A stretch of 64,000 nt of DNA from Mycetocola zhujimingii (GTDB lineage Bacteria > Actinomycetota > Actinomycetes > Actinomycetales > Microbacteriaceae), in NCBI RefSeq assembly GCF_003065425.1, contig NZ_CP026949.1, forward strand, positions 930,001 through 994,000, in the 5' to 3' direction. How positions within the stretch are numbered: position 1 is the stretch's first letter; every line of letters begins with the position of its first letter. The position numbers and the translations under genes are program-made. Under the pieces are notes generated by a model. The model saw nothing but the letters and a program-made list of their open reading frames with translations. It was not told the DNA's origin and did not search any database. This document shows positions 1-9,417 of this stretch, in pieces.

Positions 1-34
1 CGTGGATCTGCCGATGGGTCGGCGGTATCCCTGA
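1..34 (+). CDS. possible 3' end of an upstream gene (partial)
   Basis: One frame reads ten codons (VDLPMGRRYP) and then a TGA at 32-34, 11 bases before the first ABC exporter gene. It could be the C-terminus of a co-transcribed gene that lies outside the window. There is too little sequence to recognise a family. Confidence 0.3.
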   Translation, partial: VDLPMGRRYP

Positions 35-45
35 CAAGGACTCCC

Positions 46-1779
46 ATGCTCGCAAAACTCGTCGGCCGTTACCTGAAGCCCCACTGGCCGCTTCTCGTCG
101 GCGTCGTCGTTTTTCAGTTCGCGCAGGCGATAGCGTCGCTGTACCTTCCCACCCTCAACGCCGACATCATCGACAACGGAGTTGCCACCGGAGACACGGC
201 GTACATCCTGAGGGTCGGGATGCTCATGCTCGGCATCACGCTGATCCAGGTGCTGTGCGCCATAACTGCCGTGTACTTCGGAGCCAAGGCGGCGATGAGG
301 CTCGGTCGCGACGTGCGCGCGGCGGTGTTTACCCACGTCGGTCGCTTCTCCGAGCGGGAGGTGTCGAAGTTCGGCGCTCCGTCGCTGATCACGAGGAGCA
401 CCAACGACGTCCAGCAGGTTCAGATGCTCGTCCTCATGACGTGCACGCTGATGGTGTCTGCGCCGATCCTCGCCATCGGCGGTGTTGTCGCGGCGTTGAG
501 CCTCGACCTCGAGCTGTCCTGGCTGATGGCGGTGTCGATCCCCGTGCTTCTCATCGCCGTCGGGCTCATCATCGTGCGGATGATTCCGTTGTTCCAGTCG
601 ATGCAGAGAAGGATCGACCGGGTCAACGGAATCCTGCGGGGTCAGCTCACCGGCATCCGTGTTGTTCGTGCGTTCGTGCGGGAGGCCGAGGAGACTTCTC
701 GCTTCGAAAAGGCCAACGATGAACTGACGGATGTCGGCCTTCGCGTCGGTCGACTGATGGCGCTGATGTTCCCGATCGTCATGCTCGTGCTCAACGTGTC
801 GAGTATCGCCGTGCTCTGGTTCGGTGGGTTCCGAATCGCTGACGGTTCCATGGAGGTCGGAACCGTGATGGCGTTCCTCCAGTACCTCATGCAGATCCTC
901 ATGGCGGTCATGATGGCGACATTCATGGCGGTGATGATCCCACGTGCGGCGGTGAGCGCCGACCGGATCGAAGAAGTGCTCACCACCGACTCAACAGTGC
1001 GGCAACCGGACCGTCCCGTCTCGACACTGGATGTCGCAGGGAGAATCCGGTTCGACCACGTCGAGTTCTCCTATCCCGGTGCCGAGCAGCCGGTGCTGCG
1101 CGACATCACATTCGACATCGAACCGGGCACAACGACCGCGATCATCGGGTCGACGGGATCGGGAAAGACCACACTGATCAATTTGCTTCCCCGGCTTTTC
1201 GACGCGACCAGCGGGCGGGTGCTCGTCGATGGCGTCGCGGTCAACGAAACGGATCAGGACCTGCTGTGGTCGAAGATCGGTATCGTGCCCCAGCGGCCGT
1301 ATCTCTTCTCGGGCACCGTCGCGACCAACCTGCGGTTCGGAAAGCCGGACGCAACCGACGAAGAGCTCTGGCGGGCTCTCGAGACGGCGCAGGCGCGCGA
1401 CTTCGTCGAGGCGTTCCCTGATCAGCTGGACGCGCCGATTTCGCAGGGAGGCGGCAACGTGTCGGGCGGGCAGCGACAGCGCCTCGCCATCGCCAGGGCG
1501 CTCGTGAAGCGACCGGAGGTCTATGTCTTCGACGATTCGTTCTCGGCGCTGGATCTCGCCACCGATGCGCGGCTGCGTGCCGCTCTCGCGAGGGATGTCA
1601 GAGACGCGACGATGGTGATCGTCGCGCAACGCGTGAGTACGATCCGGGATGCTGACCAGATCATCGTCCTCGAAGACGGCGCCGTCGAGAACACAGGAAC
1701 CCACGAGGAGTTGCTCGAGTCATCTGAGACCTATCGGGAGATCGTCGAGTCGCAGCTCGCCGTCGAGGAGGCACTGTGA
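46..1779 (+). CDS. ABC exporter half-transporter, degenerate-site subunit
   Basis: A 577-residue exporter-type ABC protein: an N-terminal six-helix membrane domain (about residues 1-300) fused to an ATPase domain. Walker A GSTGSGKTT lies near residue 368 and the signature VSGGQRQR near 471. Walker B reads VYVFDDS, so the catalytic Glu is Asp, and the H-loop reads VAQRVST, with Gln for His. These changes mark the degenerate site of heterodimeric exporters such as TM287/288. AAGGA six bases before the ATG supports the start. The stop overlaps the next gene's GTG by 4 bp, so the two are translationally coupled and probably form one dimer in the cytoplasmic membrane. The substrate cannot be told from sequence; lipids or drugs are usual for the family. 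Confidence 0.93.
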   Translation: MLAKLVGRYLKPHWPLLVGVVVFQFAQAIASLYLPTLNADIIDNGVATGDTAYILRVGMLMLGITLIQVLCAITAVYFGAKAAMRLGRDVRAAVFTHVGRFSEREVSKFGAPSLITRSTNDVQQVQMLVLMTCTLMVSAPILAIGGVVAALSLDLELSWLMAVSIPVLLIAVGLIIVRMIPLFQSMQRRIDRVNGILRGQLTGIRVVRAFVREAEETSRFEKANDELTDVGLRVGRLMALMFPIVMLVLNVSSIAVLWFGGFRIADGSMEVGTVMAFLQYLMQILMAVMMATFMAVMIPRAAVSADRIEEVLTTDSTVRQPDRPVSTLDVAGRIRFDHVEFSYPGAEQPVLRDITFDIEPGTTTAIIGSTGSGKTTLINLLPRLFDATSGRVLVDGVAVNETDQDLLWSKIGIVPQRPYLFSGTVATNLRFGKPDATDEELWRALETAQARDFVEAFPDQLDAPISQGGGNVSGGQRQRLAIARALVKRPEVYVFDDSFSALDLATDARLRAALARDVRDATMVIVAQRVSTIRDADQIIVLEDGAVENTGTHEELLESSETYREIVESQLAVEEAL

Positions 1780-3761
1780 GCGACATCGACGAGGTCGACG
1801 ACGACGCACCGGTCAGGGTCCCGGCACGACCACCACGCGGTGGCGGTCCGTTCGGCGGAGCGGGGATGCCCGCCGAGAAGAGCATGAATTTCGGGCCGAG
1901 CGCGAAGCGGTTGCTCGCGAGGCTGAGGCCTGAACGGTGGAAGCTCGTCTTTGTCACGGTCCTGGCCGTGATCAGTGTCACGCTGTCGGTGATGGGACCG
2001 AAGCTCCTCGGCGACGCGACAAACATCCTGTTCGAGGGCGTCATCTCCCAGGGGCTTCCCTCCGGTGCCAGCAAGGAGCAGATCGTCGACTCGCTCCGGG
2101 CGACCGGCGACGATGACCGGGCCGACATGCTGAGCGGAATGACCCTCACACCGGGGCAGGGCATCGATTTCGGCGCCCTTTCCCGCGTGCTGCTCATCGT
2201 GCTGGCTGTGTACTCCTTCGCCTTCCTCTTCGGCTGGATCCAGGCTCTCGTTCTCAACGGTGTCGTCCAGCGGACGATGTACCGGCTTCGCGAAGACGTC
2301 GAGGTGAAGATCAACCGTCTTCCCCTCAAGTACTTCGACAGGATGCAGCGCGGCGAGCTGCTCAGTCGGGTCACCAACGACATCGACAACATCGCACAGA
2401 CCCTGCAACAGACGCTCAGCCAGGTGCTCGTGTCGCTGCTCACCGTGATCGGCGTGCTGATCGCGATGTTCACGATCTCACCGCTGCTCGCACTCATCGC
2501 CCTGGTCACGATCCCGGCGACGATCCTCATCACCGGCGTGATCGCCAAGCGGTCACAGAAGAAGTTCGTCGCGCAGTGGAAGCACACGGGTGAACTCAAC
2601 GCGCAGATCGAGGAGATGTACTCCGGCCACGCCATCGTCAAGGTCTTCGGTCGTGCCCGCGAGGTGGGGTCACGGTTCTCGTCGAAGAACGAGGAGCTTT
2701 ACGAGGCCAGCTTCGGTGCTCAGTTCATTTCGGGCATCATCATGCCGTCGATGATGTTCGTCGGAAACCTCGTGTACGTCGCCATCGCGGTCGTTGGCGG
2801 AATCCAGGTCGCGCCCGGAGGTTTGAGCCTCGGCAGCGTGCAGGCCTTCATCCAGTATTCCCGGCAGTTCACCCAGCCGCTGACCCAGCTCGGATCGATG
2901 GCCAACCTGCTCCAGTCCGGCGTGGCATCCGCTGAACGCGTCTTCGAGCTCTTCGACGCCGACGAACAGTCGCCGGATCCCTCCGACCCGGTAACCCCGC
3001 CGCGAGACGGCAGGGGGTGCCTGGTCTTTGACGACGTCTCGTTCAGCTACTCGCCGGACAAGCCGCTGATCTCGCACCTCAACCTCGTCGCGGAACCCGG
3101 GCACACGGTGGCGATCGTCGGTCCGACCGGAGCGGGCAAGACAACGCTGGTGAACCTCATCATGCGGTTCTACGAGCTGGACTCGGGACGGATCACCCTC
3201 GACGGCGTCAACATCGCGGACATGACGCGCGACGACCTGCGCTCCCGCACCGGCATGGTGCTGCAGGACACCTGGCTCTTCGGCGGGACGATCCGCGAGA
3301 ACATTTCCTACGGTCGACCGGATGCCACAGAGGAGGAAATCCTCGCGGCCGCGAGGGCTACCTACGTCGACCGCTTCGTGCACTCGTTGCCCGATGGCTA
3401 CGACACAGTTCTCGACGACGAGGCATCGAATGTCTCAGCGGGAGAGAAGCAGTTGCTCACCATCGCGCGGGCCTTCCTGGTCAAGCCGAGCGTTCTCATC
3501 CTCGACGAGGCGACGAGCTCTGTGGACACCAGGACCGAACTGCTCCTGCAGAAGGCGATGTCGGCGCTCAGGCAGGACAGGACGAGCTTTGTGATCGCGC
3601 ACCGTCTGTCGACGATCCGCGACGCCGACCTCATTCTCGTGATGGAATCCGGGGCGATCGTCGAGCAGGGAACGCACGCCGAACTGCTCGCGGCCGGTGG
3701 TGCGTACTATGCGCTCTACAACTCGCAATTTGCCCAGGCGACGACCACGGACGACGCCTGA
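1776..3761 (+). CDS. ABC exporter half-transporter, catalytic subunit
   Basis: A 661-residue partner of the preceding gene. It has a Pro/Arg/Gly-rich N-terminus (residues 1-45), an exporter membrane domain with an extra loop (about 85-130) between the first two helices, and an ATPase domain. Walker A GPTGAGKTT is near residue 449, Walker B is canonical (LILDEATSSVD) and the H-loop His is present (IAHRLST). Its own signature is unusual (VSAGEKQ), as expected if it completes the partner's degenerate site while the partner's VSGGQ completes the active one. The GTG start overlaps the upstream stop (GTGA). Confidence 0.93.
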   Translation: MSDIDEVDDDAPVRVPARPPRGGGPFGGAGMPAEKSMNFGPSAKRLLARLRPERWKLVFVTVLAVISVTLSVMGPKLLGDATNILFEGVISQGLPSGASKEQIVDSLRATGDDDRADMLSGMTLTPGQGIDFGALSRVLLIVLAVYSFAFLFGWIQALVLNGVVQRTMYRLREDVEVKINRLPLKYFDRMQRGELLSRVTNDIDNIAQTLQQTLSQVLVSLLTVIGVLIAMFTISPLLALIALVTIPATILITGVIAKRSQKKFVAQWKHTGELNAQIEEMYSGHAIVKVFGRAREVGSRFSSKNEELYEASFGAQFISGIIMPSMMFVGNLVYVAIAVVGGIQVAPGGLSLGSVQAFIQYSRQFTQPLTQLGSMANLLQSGVASAERVFELFDADEQSPDPSDPVTPPRDGRGCLVFDDVSFSYSPDKPLISHLNLVAEPGHTVAIVGPTGAGKTTLVNLIMRFYELDSGRITLDGVNIADMTRDDLRSRTGMVLQDTWLFGGTIRENISYGRPDATEEEILAAARATYVDRFVHSLPDGYDTVLDDEASNVSAGEKQLLTIARAFLVKPSVLILDEATSSVDTRTELLLQKAMSALRQDRTSFVIAHRLSTIRDADLILVMESGAIVEQGTHAELLAAGGAYYALYNSQFAQATTTDDA

Positions 3762-3892
3762 TCACGGTCGCCAGCGCCTGATCACCCGACGAATGCGGGT
3801 CGTTCCCCTCACAGTTGCTGTGGAACGCTCGCTCATTCACCACCGAGGAAGGCTGACGTACGCCGGGACGTCCCTGGGTGAAAACTGCCGTC

Positions 3893-5092
3893 ATGACGAC
3901 GATCATCACTGCACACGGCGCCCACGATTTCCTTGCCCTCGTCCCCAGCCTCGCTGGCTTCGTCCCGCGCGACAGCCTCGTTCTCGTTGCCTTTCGCGGC
4001 AACCGCACCTGCGGCGCGTTGCGCATCGATCTGCCCGGTGAGGACGCACCGGCTCCCGTCCGCAAGGCGTTTGCCACGACAACGCTCGGTATGGTCTGCA
4101 AGATCCCCGACGTCGACGCCATAGTGCCGGTCGTGTATACGGATGACACCTTCGAGCGTTACGCCGGACCACCACGTCGCGCGCTCATCGCCAACCTGAC
4201 GACGCGGGCCAGACACGGGGGCTTCCTCGTGCGGGACGCGCTGTGCGTCGCGTCCGATGCGTGGGGGAGTTACCTCGACGACGGACCGCGGCGAGGCAGG
4301 TCGCTCGCGCTCATCGCCCAGTCTGTGGCGCAGCAGGAAGAGCGGCTGCCGCGCGACGCACCGGCGCTCGCCGACGTCCCCGCGCTCGCCGATGTCGTGG
4401 CTGCCGCGACGCTCGAGGCTGCCGACGCAGCCGAGCGTGAACGTGTGTCGTCTCTGTACAGCGTGCTCAGCGCACTCAGGGAGAGTGCCGAGCTCCTGCC
4501 GGTTCTCTACTGGGAGTACAACTTCGCCGGCGATACCGTCGCGTTCGCCGATCATCTCGTCACCGCTCGCCCTCATGCTGATGCTGATGCTGATGCTGAT
4601 GCTGATGCTGATGGCACTCTCGGGAAGAACGCGGCGCTGCTTGCTTTTCTCGTGCAGAGTCCGGCGGTCAGGGACACCGTACTGATGACGTGGGGATGGG
4701 GAACGACCGCGGGCGATGACAGCATCCTGACGCAAAGGATGTTCGCCTCGGGTCAAGATATCAGCGGGATTCCGGGCGCGGGTGCACTCGGCGGGTGGGA
4801 CATGCCGAGGCCGGATCCCGACCGGATTCGCTCGGCGATCGCGGTGCTGAGGTTCGCCGCTGCGCGGATTCCGCCCGAGGCGGCCCCAGCGCTCCTGACG
4901 ATGATCGGGTGGTTGTACTGGGCGCTTGGTGCCGGTTCGATTGCGGCCAGGTGGGTTGCTCAGGCTGTGACCATAGACCCTGGATACGGCCTCGCAGAGC
5001 TGCTCGGCACCATGATCGGTTCCGGGCATCTGCCGGAGTGGGCCTTCGACGTACCCCCGGAGGCCACCCTGGGCGAAGCAATTGAGCCCTGA
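3893..5092 (+). CDS. DUF4192 family protein with Ala-Asp repeat
   Basis: A 399-residue protein that begins like DUF4192 proteins (MTTIITAHGAHDFLALVPSL), an actinobacterial family of unknown function. ATG 3893 is preferred over an in-frame GTG at 3878 because it starts at the family's usual N-terminus and has AAAACT, a weak promoter hexamer, exactly 6 nt upstream; neither start has a clear ribosome site. Around residue 229 six perfect GCTGAT hexamers encode (Ala-Asp)6, between the conserved N-terminal part and a helical C-terminal part. The gene stands alone between the ABC exporter and a phosphatase gene. Confidence 0.85.
   Translation: MTTIITAHGAHDFLALVPSLAGFVPRDSLVLVAFRGNRTCGALRIDLPGEDAPAPVRKAFATTTLGMVCKIPDVDAIVPVVYTDDTFERYAGPPRRALIANLTTRARHGGFLVRDALCVASDAWGSYLDDGPRRGRSLALIAQSVAQQEERLPRDAPALADVPALADVVAAATLEAADAAERERVSSLYSVLSALRESAELLPVLYWEYNFAGDTVAFADHLVTARPHADADADADADADGTLGKNAALLAFLVQSPAVRDTVLMTWGWGTTAGDDSILTQRMFASGQDISGIPGAGALGGWDMPRPDPDRIRSAIAVLRFAAARIPPEAAPALLTMIGWLYWALGAGSIAARWVAQAVTIDPGYGLAELLGTMIGSGHLPEWAFDVPPEATLGEAIEP
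4577..4612 (+). repeat. GCTGAT hexanucleotide microsatellite, 6 copies
   Basis: Six perfect tandem GCTGAT units lie in frame inside the DUF4192 gene and encode (Ala-Asp)6. Gain or loss of a unit keeps the frame. The same hexamer, in the same reading phase, is expanded to 27 perfect copies in the HNH gene at 24721. Confidence 0.97.
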
Positions 5093-5178
5093 AGGCGACC
5101 AGGGGGAACCACACGGTACATTCCGCCGGTATTATCGACGGAAGGGGCGACTCGCTCTGGCACCGAGAGGACGACCGC

Positions 5179-5976
5179 GTGACTGAGATTGACGTGCGCA
5201 CCGATTCGTACGTGGTCAACGTGCCCAACGGACAGCCGCTCGCGCTGTCGTGGGCAAGTGTCACCGACACTGGCCGCAAGCGCCAGGTGAATCAGGATGC
5301 CATCATCGTCGAGTATCCGGTTTTCGCCGTTGCAGACGGCATGGGCGGTCACGAAGCCGGCGAGGTCGCAAGCGCCGCCGTCATTGCACGGCTCGCTGAG
5401 CGAGTGGAGTCCGGCGAGACCGTTGACCGCATGGCGGTCGAGAACGCCCTCCGTGACGCCGTCGCCGACATGCTCGAACAGGTCGGTGAGTCCGACCTCG
5501 GCACAGGGACGACGGTCACGGGGATCGTGCTCGGGTTTTCCGGCCCAGAGAACTCGGTCCCGTCCTGGACCGTATTCAACATCGGCGATTCGCGGGTATA
5601 TCGGCTTCTCGGTGATGAACTCGTGCAGGTGACGCTCGATCACTCTGTCGTGCAGGAGCTTATTTCCATCGGTGCGATTACTCCCGCCGAGGCGGAATCC
5701 CACCCGCACGGAAACGTCATTACCCGCGCGGTCGGCTTCTCGGACGAACCGCTTCCCGACTACACCGAGGTTCCGATCCAGGACAAGGCGCGCTGGCTTG
5801 TGTGTTCCGACGGGCTCACCAAGGAGCTGACTGACTTCGGTCTCAGGCACTTCCTTCTGCAGTCTCCGACTCCGGAGCAGGCTGTCCGTGCTCTCGTGGA
5901 CGCTGCCCTCGAGAACGGTGGCCGCGACAACGTCAGTGCCATAGTTTTGGACGAATTGCTCGTCTCCGGTTCCTGA
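5179..5976 (+). CDS. PP2C-family serine/threonine protein phosphatase
   Basis: A 265-residue soluble PPM phosphatase. All metal-binding motifs are visible in order: RQVNQDA near residue 37, VADGMGGHEAGE near 52, NIGDSRVYRL near 134, VCSDGLTKEL near 211 and GGRDNVSAIV near 249. It has no membrane segment, unlike the PstP phosphatase of the cell-division locus. GAGAGGA eight bases before the GTG serves as ribosome site, and TATTAT at 5130-5135 is a likely -10 element. The next gene is an EssC-like ATPase, so it may dephosphorylate a component of that system, but this is inference. Confidence 0.93.
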   Translation: MTEIDVRTDSYVVNVPNGQPLALSWASVTDTGRKRQVNQDAIIVEYPVFAVADGMGGHEAGEVASAAVIARLAERVESGETVDRMAVENALRDAVADMLEQVGESDLGTGTTVTGIVLGFSGPENSVPSWTVFNIGDSRVYRLLGDELVQVTLDHSVVQELISIGAITPAEAESHPHGNVITRAVGFSDEPLPDYTEVPIQDKARWLVCSDGLTKELTDFGLRHFLLQSPTPEQAVRALVDAALENGGRDNVSAIVLDELLVSGS

Positions 5977-6123
5977 CCCGTCGGTTCTCTGACGGTGCCC
6001 GGCCGGTTCCGGGTGCTGCTCTCCACACGGACGGAGCCCTCCACACGGACATTGCCGCGAGGCGGCATCCACCGAGCTTGCCCCGATGTCCACCGTCACG
6101 TTCTCTCGTGATGGTGTGGACCC

Positions 6124-9100
6124 ATGAGCGTCAGCGCGCCGAACACCGAGCCCATTACCCTCCCGCAGCAACCGGTGCGCTCGCCCCCGTCGCCCTTTCC
6201 CGTCCTCGCTGCACTGGCGCCGGTTGTCGTGTCAGTTCTGATCTGGCTCGTCACCGGATCGATATTCGCCCTGATGTTCGCCGCGCTTGGCCCGGTGATC
6301 GCGATTGCGAGCGTGATTGACTCGCGGTGGTCGTCCGGCAGGCGGCTGAAGAAGGACAGCGCCGCGTATGCAGCCGAGCTCGCCAGCATTTCACAGCTCA
6401 TCGACACGAGGCTCGACGAGGAGCGCCGGGCGAGGAGACGGAACGCGCCGGGAGCGCGGGCACTCGCACGCAGCACGACCAGCGAGCCCCGCCAGACTGC
6501 TCCTCCTCGCCCTCCGCAGGATGGGGGAGGAAGCGATGTTTCCCGCGCGGTCCGAGTAGGCCGCTGGCGTTCCAACGGCGCGGCGCGGACCCGTGTGGTG
6601 GCCGGTACCGGCACCCTGCCGAGCACGCTCCGAATCGATGGTGCGGTTGACTCAGCGGCGGCTCGTGGACTGCGCGATCGAGCGCGGCTTGTGTCGGGAG
6701 TTCCGGTCGATATCGATGCTGTTCGGGGTATCGGCGTCGTCGGCGCCCCGCTTCCAGCCAGGGCGTTCGTTCGGGGAGTGCTGCTTCAGCTGTGCAACGC
6801 GATGGGACCGGACACCGCTGAAGTACGCACCGAGGGCGACGCCTGGCGATGGGCATCCGCGTTGCCGCATGCGTCGACGGGACGAGGTGTCCCGGTGACT
6901 GTCGTGATCAGGGACCTGACCGCTGAGGCGGGTCCGCTGCCGGACCAGCCGGTGGCGGGCGGGAGATCGGTGGCGGCAAATCGCAATCACGCCAGCGCCA
7001 GGCCCGGTCGCGCTGTGGGCGATGGCGACGGTGTCACGACAGTACTGATCGTGCTCGCTCGCACTGTCGAGGAGATCCCGCCGGAGTGCGGCGCGGTTGT
7101 CGAAATCACAGGGCTGGCGTCGGCGGTTCTCCACGACTCCGACCAGGACAGAGCCTCTGGCGTTACCAGAACGGCGACCCTGACGCTTGAGCTTCTGACC
7201 GAGGTCGAGTGTGAGTCGTTCGCGCAGGCGCTCGCGGGACTCGCGGAAAGGCTCGGCGTTGCGGCGGCGGCATCCGACCTTCCCGCGCACGTCGACTTCG
7301 GTGCCGTTCACCGGCTGGTCGGGAATGAAGGCACGTTGGATGTCAAAGGTGGGTCATCCCTCTCGGCGGTGCTCGGGCTCGGGGACGGAGCCGGAGCGTC
7401 TACGGGAGGTGCTGATGGGGAAGGCGGCGCGTTCGGGGGTGGCGCGGCGGTCCTGGTCGACATCGTGACCGACGGGCCGCACGCGATCGTCGGCGGCACA
7501 ACGGGAAGCGGCAAGAGCGAACTGCTGACGACGTGGGTGGCCAGTATGGCGATGAGGCATTCACCGGCGGTCGTGACGTTCCTGCTTGTGGACTTCAAGG
7601 GCGGCAGCGCGTTCGCGCCATTGAGGTCGCTGCCGCACGTGGTTGGGCTCATCACCGATCTCGACGAGGTCGCGGCAGCCAGGGCTCTCGCCAGCCTCAG
7701 CGCAGAGATCGTGTACAGGGAACGGATGCTCGCGGACCTCGGATCTCGCGACATCGCCGAGACACGCGGCGCATTCCCTCGCCTTGTCATCGTCGTCGAC
7801 GAGTTCGCCGCAATGCTCGACGGATTCCCCGATCTCCACGCTCTGTTCGTCGACATCGCAGCGCGGGGGCGCTCGCTCGGCATGCACCTCATTCTCTGCA
7901 CTCAACGCCCGGCGGGGGTGGTCAGGGACGCCCTCCTCGCCAACTGCGGACTTCGGCTGTCACTGCGCGTGCACAGCCGCGGCGACAGTGTTGCGGTCAT
8001 TGGCACCGACTCTGCCGCTCACCTGCCGACCAGCACGCCCGGTCGACTGATCCTCGCCACCGGCGGACGCGAGCGGCGGGTGCAGGTCGCGAGTGTTTTA
8101 CAGGCAGAGATCGAGAGCATCGCAGCGAGCACGCAACCCGGGATCGAGCCGCGTCGGCCGTGGCTCGACCCGCTTCCCGTGCGGCTCGCCCTGAGCGATC
8201 TCGAACCGCTGAACGATACGAACGCCGCACCCGACACGATCCCGAACGCGATCCGTATCGGGCTCGCCGATCTTCCCGGACTCCAGCGGCAGGACACAGC
8301 GCTCTGGATGCCGGAAACCGATGGAAGCGTTGTCGTCGTCGGTACGGCGCGTTCGGGAAAAACGACGGTACTCGACACGGTGACCGCTGAGGCGATGGCA
8401 TCCGGCGACACGGCTACCAGGAGCCGGCAAGGTTCTCGTCCGGGAGGCCAGGGCTGGCGGCTCTTCCGGGTCGGAGCTGACGACGAAGAGACCTGGGACA
8501 CAGTGGTCGGGCTGGCCGCCAGCCTGCGCACCCCGGTCACAGTGGCCACAGCCGGCGCAGGCTCAGAGCAGCGCGCAGCGGCGCAGCGGCCGGGCGACAA
8601 GACTCTTCTCCTCATCGATGATCTTGACTCGACGCTCGCGCGACTGGACGACGACTATGCCACGAGGCTCCGTGATGCCGTGGTGGAGTTGCTCCGTGAC
8701 GGACCCCGCCGGTCCGTCTGGGTGATGCTCACGCTCAAGCGGCTGGCGGGAGCGCTCAGCGTAGTGTCCGGGTTCGCCGGTGCTGTCCTCATGCTGCGGA
8801 TGGCGAATCGGCAGGAACACCTCATGACGGGTGGTGACAGTTCGACCTGGCTGGCCAATCGGCCGGACGGCAACGCTGTGTGGCGTGGGGCTACCGTCCA
8901 GATCGCTGTCGCAGACACAATGACCGGGCCCGAATCCGGGCGTGGCCGGGCAGACCCAGCCAGACACGGGCGCAGCAGTACCGCCCCTGAGTACGTCCTG
9001 GGCCAGCATGCTCTGACGGTGCTGGTCTGCCGGTCACCCCAGCAGCGGGTGGAATCGATACTCAACGATCCGTCGCACCGGCGGGCTCCGGTACGGGTTG

Positions 9101-9375
9101 TTGCGGTCGGATCGGCGACGCGCATCACCGCAGGCGACCTCGGACTCGACGCTCCCGGCACCCTGGTTCTCGTTGGCGACAGCGACGACTGGCAGACCCA
9201 GTGGGCACTGTTCGCGGCGCTCCGCCAGGACGCGGAACTCATCCTCGACGGGTGTACGGTCGCCGAGTACCGGGCACTCACGAAGCGACGCGAACTGCCA
9301 CCCCTCCTGGTCTGGCCCGGCCACGCGTGGCATCTCCCTCCCGGCGGCCAGACCAGACGGGTCAGCCTCGGGTGA
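6124..9375 (+). CDS. FtsK/SpoIIIE-domain ATPase, EssC/EccC-like
   Basis: A 1083-residue membrane-anchored ATPase. Two hydrophobic segments near residues 20-62 form an N-terminal membrane hairpin. The first ATPase domain has GGTTGSGKSE near residue 457, followed by LLVDFKGGSAF and LVIVVDEFAAML, the FtsK/SpoIIIE pattern closest to type VII secretion ATPases. A second, diverged domain has GTARSGKTT near 740 and LLLIDDLD near 829. Type VII ATPases usually have three ATPase domains; here two are clear and the C-terminal region (about 950-1083) is weakly similar. No FHA domain and no neighbouring WXG100 gene is seen. It could act in secretion or DNA transfer. It follows the PP2C gene by 147 bp. Confidence 0.85.
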   Translation: MSVSAPNTEPITLPQQPVRSPPSPFPVLAALAPVVVSVLIWLVTGSIFALMFAALGPVIAIASVIDSRWSSGRRLKKDSAAYAAELASISQLIDTRLDEERRARRRNAPGARALARSTTSEPRQTAPPRPPQDGGGSDVSRAVRVGRWRSNGAARTRVVAGTGTLPSTLRIDGAVDSAAARGLRDRARLVSGVPVDIDAVRGIGVVGAPLPARAFVRGVLLQLCNAMGPDTAEVRTEGDAWRWASALPHASTGRGVPVTVVIRDLTAEAGPLPDQPVAGGRSVAANRNHASARPGRAVGDGDGVTTVLIVLARTVEEIPPECGAVVEITGLASAVLHDSDQDRASGVTRTATLTLELLTEVECESFAQALAGLAERLGVAAAASDLPAHVDFGAVHRLVGNEGTLDVKGGSSLSAVLGLGDGAGASTGGADGEGGAFGGGAAVLVDIVTDGPHAIVGGTTGSGKSELLTTWVASMAMRHSPAVVTFLLVDFKGGSAFAPLRSLPHVVGLITDLDEVAAARALASLSAEIVYRERMLADLGSRDIAETRGAFPRLVIVVDEFAAMLDGFPDLHALFVDIAARGRSLGMHLILCTQRPAGVVRDALLANCGLRLSLRVHSRGDSVAVIGTDSAAHLPTSTPGRLILATGGRERRVQVASVLQAEIESIAASTQPGIEPRRPWLDPLPVRLALSDLEPLNDTNAAPDTIPNAIRIGLADLPGLQRQDTALWMPETDGSVVVVGTARSGKTTVLDTVTAEAMASGDTATRSRQGSRPGGQGWRLFRVGADDEETWDTVVGLAASLRTPVTVATAGAGSEQRAAAQRPGDKTLLLIDDLDSTLARLDDDYATRLRDAVVELLRDGPRRSVWVMLTLKRLAGALSVVSGFAGAVLMLRMANRQEHLMTGGDSSTWLANRPDGNAVWRGATVQIAVADTMTGPESGRGRADPARHGRSSTAPEYVLGQHALTVLVCRSPQQRVESILNDPSHRRAPVRVVAVGSATRITAGDLGLDAPGTLVLVGDSDDWQTQWALFAALRQDAELILDGCTVAEYRALTKRRELPPLLVWPGHAWHLPPGGQTRRVSLG

Positions 9376-9417
9376 GGGGCACGCCGTCCCCAAACGCGAT
9401 GGTCGACCAACGCGCGA

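Noticed and set aside
3833-5029. Long minus-strand frame over the DUF4192 gene containing (Ile-Ser)n
   Set aside because: It is the complement of the GCTGAT repeat and GC-rich codons; composition and lack of family likeness mark it as a shadow of the plus-strand gene.
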